From positions 19,734,001-19,798,000 of the forward strand of contig JAFFSR010000220.1 in assembly GCA_017163975.1 (NCBI GenBank): a stretch of 64,000 nucleotides of DNA. The letters run 5' to 3'. Shown here in pieces: positions 38,020 through 47,954 of this stretch (the first letter of the stretch is position 1; each line of letters opens with the position of its first letter). A program made the translations under genes and the position numbers. The notes below the pieces were generated by a model, which was not told where the DNA came from, searched no databases, and saw only the letters and a list, made by a program, of their open reading frames with translations. The stretch comes from Anastatus disparis (Eukaryota; Arthropoda; Insecta; Hymenoptera; Eupelmidae).

Positions 38020-39146
38020 TTAATGTAGAATACCTACTAAATTTTCAATTATTTTCTCTTATTTATAAAATTATTAAGCTTTAAAATAAAAATTAAATTT
38101 TAATATTAATTCTATAGTTTTACTCATTTCAAAGTTTTTTTTTTATAGTTTATATGAAAATTAAATAAATTCTTTAATAAGGTATTTAATTACAATACTA
38201 ATTATTATAGTACAAAATTTGATTTTGCAAATTTTTGATTAACAGAAAAATATATAAACTTAATTTCTATTTACTTATAAATATTTTTGTTATTTTTGAA
38301 AATTTTGTTTAAAAAATAATGAAAGTGGTCTTCATTACAATCAATTTATAACGTTATCTTTGTGATCTCATGTATTTCGTCACAAGTTTGAGGTGAAGAT
38401 ATTATTCTACAAAATTCGATTGATTTATTGGCGAACATCTTGAGACGTTGTTTCAATATTGTTTTGTCTTTTGCATGTAAGTCTATGCTGGTCTTTAGAA
38501 GATGGCACGTATTGTGCTATTAAATAGGTACCTGACACCAAAGTCACTTTGATCTAGGTTAATTGCCATTTACTATTTTCTTTCGACGAAAATAGTTTAA
38601 ATTATTTATTATTCTTCATTCTCAGTAACTGACTTTTAAATTAACTCTAAATCGTAGTTTAATTAAAAACATATAATTAACAGAAATCTATTATACTTGA
38701 TATCATCGCTTTTTTTGAAGCACAGTTTCTTGAAATACAAAATAAATAATACCTTTTTTTAAGTATCATCATCTTAGTCTCAACAAACGACCTGACATAA
38801 ACGACTATACTCGAACTTTAGATACAATTACCGCTTTTTCACATAAAATTCTAGCAAAATTAAAACTATTACTGTGCAAAGAAATTATTTCAGAAATCAT
38901 CAGATATTCTCTATCTCTCAGCAGATTTAGATAGCAAGGAAATACTTGATAAACTTCTGCATAATTATTACATTCGTTAATTTATTTTTATTTTTATTCG
39001 ATTAATAAATTTAAGATATGAGTGTCCCAAAATTAGAAGAAAATTGGCATTGAGAACTGAGTGCTGGAGACAAGAAATTCAGGGCTTAATTGTGCAAGAA
39101 TAGCATGTACGGCTCATTTTTACTCATTTTTTATTAACGCATTAGA
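38020..39146. other. Intergenic, no gene seen
   Basis: AT-rich sequence between the MITE and the next SINE pair. A slightly GC-richer patch near 38340-38560 has no coding frame that I can support. Confidence 0.5.
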
Positions 39147-39311
39147 GGTCGTAGTTTACTTAGAAGAGCGATGGATTCATAATCTCGAGGACCCGAGTTC
39201 GAATCCTGCTCTCGGCAGTTGATGGATACAAGCACCACTGTACGTTACATGTGCTTTGTTTACCAACACACTGAGATGGCCTCCATCGCTAATTAGCATC
39301 GCAATGATAGG
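39147..39311 (+). mobile_element. tRNA-derived SINE, copy 4 (3'-truncated)
   Basis: Sense copy with a diverged A box (TAGTTTACTTAG) and an intact B-box region (AGTTCGAATCC). The body and GCTAATTAGC follow. It stops at CAATGATAG without the terminal AGCGACG and A tail. Confidence 0.85.
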
Positions 39312-39353
39312 ATTGAAATTAATATTAATAATAATTGATTATAATATTATTAA

Positions 39354-39538
39354 GACGGTCTGTGGCTCATTCGATAGAGCACTGAATTCGTAATCTCGAG
39401 GACCCGAGTTCGAATCCTGCTCTCAGCAGCCTATTGATAGAAGCACCACTCTACGTTACATGTGCTTTGCTCACAAATATACTTACGAGCTCTGGCGCTG
39501 ATTAGCATAGCACAAATATAGCGACGTTAAAAAAAATA
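39354..39538 (+). mobile_element. tRNA-derived SINE, copy 5
   Basis: Sense copy in tandem orientation about 40 bp after copy 4. A box TGGCTCATTCGA, B box AGTTCGAATCCT, body, then the terminal TAGCGACGTTAAAAAAA tail. A fold-back element begins directly at its A tail (39540). Confidence 0.9.
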
Positions 39539-39539
39539 A

Positions 39540-39687
39540 CATTTTTAATGAAAATTACCTAAGAGAAAATGCAATTTTTAAGGAAATTTCGACGTTTAGG
39601 GTAAAAATTTCGTAGCTAATGGGAATCCCACAAGAAAGGACAAAATATTTTTTTGTCTTTTCTCTTAGATAATTTTCATTGAAAATG
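39540..39687. mobile_element. Fold-back / MITE-like element
   Basis: About 148 bp with terminal inverted repeats of roughly 35 bp. The left arm reads CATTTTTAATGAAAATTACC and continues TAAGAGAAAA. The right arm on the minus strand reads CATTTTCAATGAAAATTATC and continues TAAGAGAAAA. No coding capacity. A target duplication cannot be defined because the flanks are A/T homopolymers. Confidence 0.6.
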
Positions 39688-39999
39688 TTTTTTTTTTATA
39701 AAATTTCATATTTTATTAAATTTATACAGAATTATTTTATTAGATTTTTATAAAACTTTTTTTCATGATATTGGAAAAAAAAAATTTATTATTTAAATAA
39801 AAAAGTTAACTTTATGTATTTGCAATATAGATACAAGTTCTTAAAAAAAATATGTTACATACTTTTACTGTACAATAATATTTTGTAACAAGGCTTTTAA
39901 CATTTTCGTCAGACTTAATAGCAATTCATTTTACATCTATAAAATGATTCTAAAACAATCATTAAATCAGATACATAATTGTAAACGAAGTTTCTTTAA

Positions 40000-42457
40000 T
40001 CACGTGTTCTCGGAATTGTGTACAAGTGGTATAATAACTATACTATTTTTGGCTTCTGGAATTCGCCACCATCTTCCTAGCCTATGTTCTTGTCCTACTC
40101 CAGCAATAAGGTATTTTCCATCGGGAGTAAAGACAAGTGAATTTATAAATCCAGGTATCCTTATATCGAACAATGGACTTATACTCCTAAATGATTCTCC
40201 GCATTTCCATAACCTTATGACACCATTTCTGGAACCTGAAACAGATGCTAATTTTTTATATGTGCTATTTATTGCAAAATTTTTAATTTAATTATTAATC
40301 CAAATGCACCATGCATGAAAACAAAAATTGATTGTAATGAAAATAAAAATAAATAGTAATAAGATTAAATAATATAAAATTTAAAAAGTAAATGTAATAT
40401 TTATATTTATGAGAATATGATTAATTTCAAAGAAAAGAATATCAATTATTAAAATTATGATTATTATCAGAATATTTATACAACGTAAATAAATAATCAT
40501 AAAATAATTCATTCTATTTTATTAAAAAATACTGCAGTTTATTCTGATATATCGTACTTTAAATCTAAATTTATATTCTACATAGAGCCGGTGAGTGGCT
40601 CAGTCAGTAGAGCTTTGGATCAACTGATAGAAGCACTACTGTAAAATTTTTACCTGAAGCTACTAGATCTGTATTTAATAAAGTAGCTATACTAGAGATC
40701 CACATTGGTAAATTATTTTCTTCATCTTTCCCATGAGCTTCTGGAACACTACACAAAGGTTTTTTCTTCAAACAACCCCAAATGCATAATTGTCCATCAT
40801 CTCCACAACTTAAGAAATTTTCTTCATTTATTAATTTAACAACATCTATGCTACCCCCATGACCATTGAAAATTAATTGTGATTCTTCAACAATTTTCCA
40901 TATTCTCACTGTTCCATCAAATCCACCACTAGTGATAGCTCTTTCCCGTGCTAGAGCATCAATTGATGTGATACCATTTTGATGACCAAACAGTGATTCA
41001 ACATAAGCCATATCATCTAAATTCCATACTTTTACACATCGATCCATAGATGCAGAATATAAAGTATGAGTATTTTTTCGAAATACTAGCCCTGAAACAA
41101 CATCTCTGTGGCCTTGTAAATCTTTAATGTGATTAAGATCTGCTGCTGAGAATACTTTGATATTTTTTGTACCATCTGATCCTACAACCTATACATATGA
41201 AAAAAATTTCTATTTTATTTTTAAATAAAACAACCAAATAAAATGATATTAAACATAATTTTAAGTTACAAGTACTAACCAAAAATTTGCTATCCGAACT
41301 GATAGCTATGCAGCGTATACACTTCATTCCTTCTTGTTTCTTAGTTTTACCTTTTAACGACTTCAGTTTTTGTTTATCAGATAATGACCCTATTGAAATC
41401 AAAATATTTATAATGTATTCAAAAATTTAATTAAAAAATTTATATTTTTTTATCTTACATTTAACTAAACTGCCATCTTTAGATCCAGAAAATAAAAATT
41501 TTCCATCATTGGAAAGACAAATACACGTAACGGAATCTTTGTGATCTTTACATCGAAGAATACATGGTTCTTCGTGTCCAGTGTATGTACTGGCAACCAA
41601 TTTCCTCAGACGACCTTTCTCTTCCAAATATTCTTCTTTTAACCTCTTGGCTACAGCACCTTCTTCAAATTCTTTTCTATCTCTTTCTAAAATTTGAATT
41701 CAATAAGTATTGTAATTTTTAAATAAAAATAAATATTATTGTATTAATAATTTTTATCACCTTCTTCTTCTATCTCTGCTAAATATTTTTTAGCTAATCT
41801 AAGGCGTTTTTCTTGTGCCGTCTCATCATCTTCTTGTTCACTTTCAAAATCTTCATCATTCCTACATTATAAAAAATATTAAAATAAGATCAATTTAATA
41901 ATAAATATAAATTAAATAAATTAATATATGATCAATTAGAAAAGTTGTATATTTATTTTTAAAAGTAACATACCGATTTTGTTCTTCTGCAAATTCTTCA
42001 TCTGTACTCCCAATACTTTCGTTATCATCATTGTATTTTGTTTTCTTTCTCGTTTTTAATCCTTGATTTTTAGAACTTTTACCAGCAAGTCCATTAATCT
42101 GTAAATAATAATAGTTATAAAATAATACAGAATCATAATAAATAATCAAACAATAAATCATGGAATAAAAAAATGTAAATTATTAATATATTAAAATGAA
42201 TTCCTATGTTTAGAACGCTTGTGTTGAAGATAAATTACAAAAAGATATTTATTAAAAAGTAAATTTCACAGTAAAAAACAAATTAAGAAGTAAATTTTAC
42301 AGTAAAAAAACAAACTTAAACTTACAAAGTTTATTCTAACCTATACAATCAACTAAAGACATTAAAAACGTACATGTATATTACTGAATTAAAGACATAA
42401 CAGTACCTTTCGTTTGGGTGCTTTACTATCACGTTGATTTCGAATAAAAAACGACAT
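40000..42457 (-). CDS. RRP9: U3 snoRNP-associated WD40 protein RRP9 (U3-55K), 7 exons
   Basis: Nucleolar WD-repeat protein that binds the box B/C motif of U3 snoRNA and is needed for early pre-18S rRNA cleavages. Exons on the minus strand: 42457-42407, 42098-41974, 41861-41761, 41686-41459, 41389-41280, 41188-40654 and 40235-40000. All phases agree, giving 461 aa, close to the usual size of about 475. The N-terminus is basic then acidic (KTKYNDDNESIGSTDEEF). WD40 repeats follow, with recognisable ends SGSKDGSLVKW, ASMDRCVKVW, SGGFDGTVRIW, CGDDGQLCIW and SGSRNGVIRLW. The C-terminus has the RRP9-typical GVGQEHRLGRWWRIPEAKNS. It is divergent from ACP1. A SINE fragment lies within 10 bp of the last intron's donor. 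Confidence 0.96.
40586..40645 (+). mobile_element. tRNA-derived SINE fragment, copy 6, in RRP9 intron 6
   Basis: Sense fragment: GAGCCGGTGAGTGGCTCAGT head with intact A box, then an internal deletion removing the anticodon arm and B box, resuming at CTGATAGAAGCACTACTGTA. It ends about 8 bp before the donor of RRP9's last intron (on the opposite strand). It shares the GAGCCGGT start with copy 10, suggesting a second subfamily. Confidence 0.8.
42257..42318. repeat. Two-unit tandem repeat in RRP9 intron 1
   Basis: Two adjacent near-identical units of about 30 bp, beginning AAGTAAATTTCACAGTAAAA and AAGTAAATTTTACAGTAAAA. Confidence 0.6.
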
Positions 42458-43077
42458 TTTTCTTAAGAAAACAATTTAAAAAATTACTTTAAAAAACTAT
42501 TACTCAAATATAATCAAGTAACCATGTGGCTGTAATCGAATACACCGTCGTCGTGACACGCGCACTGCATTATGTGCTTTAACGCATGCGCGTAATTTTT
42601 TTACCGGGAATTTTTGAATTGTTTTAACAGGATTGATTTATTTTGAATATTTATTTTATAAGGAATTAATTTTTAAATCAACCCTAAAACAACCCTATGT
42701 TAACGATAAATTTTCTCATTGATTCTACTACTATGGAAAAACATCAGTATAACAAATAATGGTAACAGAATTTTTTTTAACGTCGCTGTATTTCAGCTAT
42801 CATTACAATGCTAATTAGCGACGGAGCTCGTTTCAGTGTGTTTGTGAAAAAAGTGCACGTAACGTACAGTGGTGCTTGTAGAAATCGGCCGAGAGCAGGA
42901 TTCGAACTCGGAACCTCGAGATTACGAATCCATCACTCTACCGAATGAGTCACTGACGAAAATTTAAATTACGCGCTAATAATATGCAGTTTCAATAATT
43001 TTGACGCAGCTTTGCTTTGTTCTATTTCTAGTGCAACAAAATTCTTGTGATATTAAATAAATACAATTGTGTAAAGC
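42458..43077. promoter_or_regulatory. Shared divergent promoter region RRP9 / ACP1
   Basis: About 620 bp separate the start codons of the divergently transcribed RRP9 (-) and ACP1 (+). The RRP9-proximal part is CpG-rich and contains CGCATGCGCG (42583-42592), an NRF-1/Ewg-like palindrome common at housekeeping promoters. No TATA box is evident. A SINE (42772-42958) is inserted between the two ends. Confidence 0.5.
42772..42958 (-). mobile_element. tRNA-derived SINE, copy 7
   Basis: Full-length antisense copy (head with A box TGACTCATTCGG and B box AGTTCGAATCCT, body, terminal CGTCGCTAATTAGC, T-run at left). It sits in the RRP9/ACP1 divergent promoter interval. Confidence 0.9.
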
Positions 43078-45711
43078 ATGCCAAAGAAGAAAAAAGTTCT
43101 GATGGTTTGTTTCGGTAAAGAAAAAAATATTTTTATTATATTTTGTTTTTATTTAATCAAAATACTTCATACAAGTTTCCATTATCTACGCATTTTGATT
43201 TCTTACAATTTTCAATTTTTTTTTCATAAATTTATAATTCTATTTTAAAAATTTTTTATTTAGTTTTAAACCGTTATAATTAGTAATGTATGAATAAAAA
43301 ATTTATAACTTTCTTATGAATATTTATAACCATTTTTCAATCTTAACCTAAATTTATTTAATAGATATAAGAGGGTATTCATATCATTATATGAATACCC
43401 GCTGGTTGTATTTATCTATGAGTGTTATACTGAATTTTTAACAGAATAGTTGGTTGCACTGCATGCACTCGAAAATTGTTGCCAGTAATTTGGCATTGAT
43501 TCGCAATTAATTTAAGCGGAAAATTTAATTTAAAAAATAGTTGGATGTAAATATTGCGTTCAAATAGAATAAATACACATCCATAGTTTTAATGAATTTA
43601 ATTTTATATAAGTAATTTAACGACCGTTCAATCAATGTCAAAATATTACAAGTATTTTAAAGAAATCTAAATTATAAAAAATTTTTCTAAATTTTTTACG
43701 TAAATTTTATAAATATGGATTATGTAAGAAAAATGTAAAATCAATAAATAACACTATTCGAGTCTGCATTTTTATATTAAGTATATTTTTCATAGTAATT
43801 CAAATGAAAATCATTAAAACGTAAATGTTTAAAATGTTATTTTAATATTATAATATTGAAATATTGAATAATTCTAATTAAAGATTAAAATAATTTCCAA
43901 AAACTTTTTTTCGTTCAAATGTTCTATTATTATTTCTAAATGTTATTCATTGTAAAATAATTCATATAATAGATTTTCCCGATTAAAATATATATCAATT
44001 CAGTGTGCATAATATAAAGGTTTGCAATAATTTAACTTTTTTATTTTGAAAATTAAAATTATTTTGTACATAAAATATGTGAAATGCAATGATAAATTTA
44101 TATATGCGGGAATTGCAAATAAATAGATTGCAAATAAGATATATTCTCATGTATCTTATTAGGCGTTTATAACTACATTATTTTACGTCAACGGTCATAT
44201 CACGTTGTAACACCGGGTCCCGTCTGATCCCCGAAGTTAAGCAACATCGAGCGCGGTTAGTACTTGGATGGGTGACCGCTTGGGAATCCCGCGTGCTGTT
44301 GACGTTTAATTTTTTTTTTATTATTTTTAATTGTATATTATCGTATATGAAATATTTATATATAAAATTAGTAAATTGTTTAATTCAAATTTTTATTTTT
44401 CACAAATATTGTAATTCAATAACTTATGTTCTCAATTGTTTTCTAAATTTTTTATTTTTTACTCAAATTTTTTAAAAATATCTCTATATTACAGTCTTCC
44501 ATCTTAACTAATAAAAAGCATAATAAAGAAATATTTCGGAAAATTTTTGATAAAAATTAAAAATTCAGGAAACTGCAATGTCGGTGACCGTATGAATTAT
44601 ATACCCTAATTACATCACTGCAGAATTAAAACTAATAAAATACAAAATTTTGTGATACTGATTCAAAAAAGAATGTTTTGTATTTGAAATTTTCTGTAAC
44701 ATTTTCATAAAATTTCAAATTCAAATATAATTATAAAAAAATAAAGTTTAGAGTATTTTTTAAAAATACGCATCCATAATATTCTATCGATAATCATTTA
44801 AAAATTAACAACTATTTTATTATGATGAAGAAATTTTTCAATGTCATATTAGCTATTAAACGATAAAAAAAAGTTTAAACAATTTTATTGCTTACTAATC
44901 CATATAATTATCCAATTGAAGTATTTATATTGTTTATTGAAGGAAACACTTGTCGATCGCCAATAGCTGAAGCTGTTTTTCGTAAATACGTCATTGATAA
45001 TAATATGAAAGACGAATGGGAAGTTGATAGTGCAGGTTTATACGGCTATCATGTTGGCAAAACTCCAAATAAAATGTCTTTAGATGTACTTGCAAATAAA
45101 GGTATCAGCGATTATCATCACGTGGCTAGAATTGTACGTTTTACAATTATCAAAATAAATACATATGATACAAAATATTTTACATTTTCCTATTTGATTG
45201 CTCATGAACATTAAGTTTTAAAATTGTATAGAATTTTTTTCCTTGAACTAATTACAAACTGTGTATGATGTGTCGTATAGCTAATAATTAACGTCATACA
45301 TTATATAATTTTTAGTTAAAAAATACACAATATTTTGTTATTTTAAAAATTTTTAATTATTATTTGATAACTAAACCATTTTTCTTGAATAGATTAAAAA
45401 AGAAGATTTTTATACATTTGATTGGATTTTCGGCATGGATTATTACAATATCTCATATTTAAGTGATATACAACCACAAGGAAGTACAGCTGAAATTGAG
45501 TTATTAGGACAGTATGATCCTGAAGGAGAAGTTGTTATTGAAGATCCGTATATGGTACAGTTACAATTAATTTTTCTCTTTAAATAATTTTTAATTTATT
45601 CGTGCAATTATTTTACTTTTTTAGGAACAAAGAATGTTCAAATTCGAAAAAATTTACGGACAATGTTCAAGAAGCATTCCAGTATTTATTGAAAAACATC
45701 GTCAACGGTAA
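43078..45711 (+). CDS. ACP1: Low-molecular-weight protein tyrosine phosphatase, 4 exons
   Basis: Cytosolic phosphatase acting on phosphotyrosine. Exons: 43078-43114, 44943-45133, 45393-45554 and 45625-45711, consistent phases, 158 aa, the normal family length. The N-terminal catalytic P-loop is C-F-G-N-T-C-R-S (CX5R; nucleophile Cys11), continuing PIAEAVF as in the family. WEVDSAGLYGYHVGK with the later ARII-KKEDF region and EDPYM carries the general-acid Asp. The second Tyr of the usual DPYY motif is Met here, so one of the two common regulatory tyrosines is missing. The first intron interrupts the codon for the P-loop Gly. It also contains a 5S rRNA gene and half a MITE. The start ATG at 43078 is chosen because it gives the basic MPKKKKVLMV lead typical of the family. 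Confidence 0.95.
44187..44304 (+). rRNA. 5S ribosomal RNA
   Basis: About 118 nt matching the animal 5S pattern end to end. The terminal stem is GTCAACGG with a matching GTTGAC end. Internal promoter elements include GAAGTTAAGCAACATCGAGC (A box/IE region) and GCGCGGTTAGTACTTGGATG with GGGTGACCGCTTGGGAATCC (C box). It is followed within a few bases by a T run (TTTAATTTTTTTTT), the Pol III terminator. An intact terminal stem and terminator suggest a functional dispersed copy, not a decayed pseudogene. It is in the sense direction inside ACP1 intron 1. The few differences from well-known insect 5S sequences cannot be evaluated here. Confidence 0.92.
44469..44618. mobile_element. Half-copy of the palindromic TTAA MITE
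   Basis: Matches the centre and right half of the element at 37813-38019 in the same orientation: AATATCTCTATATTACAGTC, then CTGCAATGTCGGTGACCGTA and ATACCCTAATTACATCA. The left arm is missing, so the TTAA boundary is lost. Confidence 0.7.
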
Positions 45712-46381
45712 AATCTGATTATATCTGATATCAATATAAACAAAATATATATTTTATTATAGATACATTTATTTTTATAAAAAGTTTGCTTATGAATTGA
45801 AAAAAAATATTCGTTACATTTTAAGAAGCTACTGATTCTTATTTCAAATTATATAATAAAGATTTAATAAAAAAAATATTTATTCATTAATTTTATGCAT
45901 TTTGGATTTGAATATTTCACGGTGTTTTTGGACTCGATCATGTACATTGTGGTTTGAGATACTGACGTAGAGAAAGTCAAGTTAAAATGCAGATCGACAG
46001 CTCTCAATCTTCTCATAAACAGACTAATGAGATAATTTTTGTAAATAAATTTAAAATTAATGCTTCAAGAAAAATCAATATATAATTTAATATCCATTAC
46101 TTACATTCAATAAAAAATTATACTTCATGAGTCGTTTCGCTACGCAAGCTCCGCTTTCCCAAACAGAAAGATGAATATAATTTGAGCTCTCTTTTTGAAA
46201 ATCTTATTAAAATATAGCTTCAAATCTTAACTATCAGTGCTTAAATATTTTGCTATTCATAATATTTTGAAAATAATATTAAAGTTTACAACTAAACTTT
46301 TTCTCAGCATCAGGTTGTATTAGTCTGGCTTTTTTCATTTTTAAAAAGAAAAGCTTACCAAAAAATTCATATGTTTACATT
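45712..46381. other. ACP1 downstream region with possible coding remnants
   Basis: Intergenic between ACP1 and the minus-strand secreted gene. A GC-richer patch (about 45,980-46,210) is open in more than one minus-strand frame with a GTAAGT-like donor at 46104, but no complete gene model emerges. Confidence 0.35.
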
Positions 46382-46422
46382 TTTATTAATAAAATTTACC
46401 CCAACAATTAAATATTTGTTTC

Positions 46423-47019
46423 TCAAAGATTCTTATCTTGTAAATTAAATATATATTTAATTGAAGCATGGATCTTTTTATAAATTTTAATTACGAAATT
46501 TACAATCCTTATTATAACAGAAGAGACTACTGTTAAACCACCAACAAATACAAAGTCTCTTATCAAGCTGAATGGTAAAATGAGTACTGACAAAAATTTA
46601 CTGACAACATCGTTTGACTTTGTAACTTTTCTGATGCTAGCTGAAATTTTAAAAATGTTTATTATTTTTCATTGAAATATTGAATTGATTTATAGAAAAT
46701 AATTTAAGAATTTATATTACAATAGATTTATTGTTTACTATTTAATTATTACAAAATTTTTTTTATTAAATTTGAGCTTAAAGTTTATTTTTAGGTGATA
46801 AATAATGTATATAAAATGATTAGTAAATTATTTTTTACATTTTAAGATCATTGTAATATTGTAATAATATTATAATAATGTGATAACGAGATTTATGTTA
46901 TAAATCATTAAAATAATGTAAAAGATGTTTAAATAAATATCCTTACTGTTATTAACAGATGAAACAAACTGAATTGCACAGATCAAAATAATAAAAAACA
47001 AACATATTTTTCTTAACAT
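46423..47019 (-). CDS. Unrecognised small secreted protein (96 aa), two exons
   Basis: I do not recognise the family. Exon 1 is 47019-46947 and exon 2 is 46640-46423, with a 306-bp GT-AG intron (donor GTAAGG, acceptor AATTTCAG) in phase 1. Exon 1 encodes a classic signal peptide: MLRKICLFFIILICAIQFVS, then SVNN at the junction. The mature part (about 75 aa) begins TSIRKVTKSNDVV, has a hydrophobic middle (LSVLILPFSLIRDFVF, then GGLTVVSSVIIRIV) and a basic tail ending FNLQDKNL. It contains no cysteine, so it may be a membrane-active or helical peptide. A TATA box (minus-strand TTTATATAG, 47079-47086) lies about 65 bp upstream of the start. AATAAA (46387-46382) lies about 36 bp after the stop. 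Splice, promoter and polyadenylation signals agree independently, so I consider it real. Its structure resembles the gene at 51257-51796. Confidence 0.72.
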
Positions 47020-47747
47020 ATTTAGTTTATACGGTTAAAATTCGATTGTTGCTTACTATGCAAAAATAATTTAGAAACTATATAAACTGATACAAAATTA
47101 GAAAGTTCTCAACTATATTGGCCAATTACACTTTTATCTTAAGCATTTGGCATTATTGAGTTTAAAAATAAAGGCCAAGGTGTATTAAATAATTGTTAAA
47201 CAATTTTTTTTAATAATCGTCTACACAAAAGTAAAAAAATTAATATTATAAATTAAGGAATTTTTTAAGTTTAAAAGATAAATTTATTTAGTTCAAATTC
47301 TTTTAATGCGATTGTATCATGATTAAAATCGTTCATAAGCTTACAAGATGAAAGCAGTGCTTTTGTTTTTAAATATTCGCGCGTTTTCTCTGATCTCTAT
47401 TCAAGCTCTGAGTTAAACCATAGTCATGAACACAAAAATTGGTACGGAGTATGACTTGAGGATTTCGTCAATTTTCCATCTATGTTTATGGTAATTTTTT
47501 CAAATTAAGAAAACAAATCACATGAAATCATATTTAGATTCAACATTGTATAAAAGAATATCTAAATTATAATATTGTAATATATTGTACTGTGCGTCAA
47601 AATTATATATTATAATTATATCATGGCATGTTAAAAAAAAATATCTTGAATTACTTACAGGTAGACAACCAAAATTTATAATGCAGCGCATCACGTGGCT
47701 TATGACATGGCTCTCGTATAAAACATCCTTACGGAAGAACTTTGTCG
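47020..47747. other. Intergenic between secreted genes
   Basis: No supported gene. A short + strand open frame at 47348 starts with a hydrophobic signal-like stretch (MKAVLLFLN) but stops after 22 codons. It may be a dead exon or chance. Confidence 0.35.
47079..47086 (-). promoter_or_regulatory. TATA box of the 96-aa secreted-protein gene
   Basis: On the minus strand the sequence reads TTTATATAG about 65 bp before the ATG, consistent with a strongly transcribed, tissue-specific TATA promoter. Confidence 0.5.
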
Positions 47748-47954
47748 CTTATATATAGTAAGATATGGTTTATAAACTGGAGATGTAACTTAAATCCATA
47801 CAGTTTCGGGTTTCTCGGTCAACACGAGACTGTCTTACTCGTTTTTTTTCTTTAAATTTTTATATTTTATAAGTGAAAAACGTGACAATAATATAAAGTA
47901 CAATCGAGTATTAGTATAAGAATTAAAAGAATTCCAGTCGTCAACAAAATTCAG
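47748..47954 (+). promoter_or_regulatory. TATA region and noncoding first exon of the 401-aa secreted gene
   Basis: TATA-like elements (TTATATATAG at 47749-47758 and TTATAAAC at 47770-47777) precede a likely initiator around 47805-47815. A transcript from there would run without an ATG to a good donor (AATTCAG/GTAAAA, exon end 47954). It would splice to the acceptor TTTTTCAG at 49030, 24 bp before the coding ATG. This first exon is inferred from signals only. Confidence 0.45.

Larger units (their letters stand above)
43115..44942 (+). other. ACP1 intron 1
   Basis: 1.8 kb intron (donor GTAAAG, acceptor ATTGAAG). Besides the 5S rRNA gene and the MITE half-copy it holds a perfect hairpin at 43373-43400 with 12-bp arms GGGTATTCATAT and ATATGAATACCC around a CATT loop. 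Nothing else was recognised. Confidence 0.85.

Noticed and set aside
40604..40653. RRP9 C-terminus ending in the SINE-bearing intron
   Set aside because: A good donor at 40653 and the exon at 40235-40000 restore the conserved GQEHRLGRWWRI C-terminus in phase.
44187..44618. 5S plus downstream repeat as a 5S-derived (SINE3) element
   Set aside because: The downstream sequence is a half MITE separated by about 165 bp and also found at 37813-38019 without any 5S. A Pol III terminator ends the 5S.
47348..47416. Short signal-like ORF (MKAVLLFLN...)
   Set aside because: Stops after 22 codons without a donor site. Could be a dead exon, but no second exon was found.
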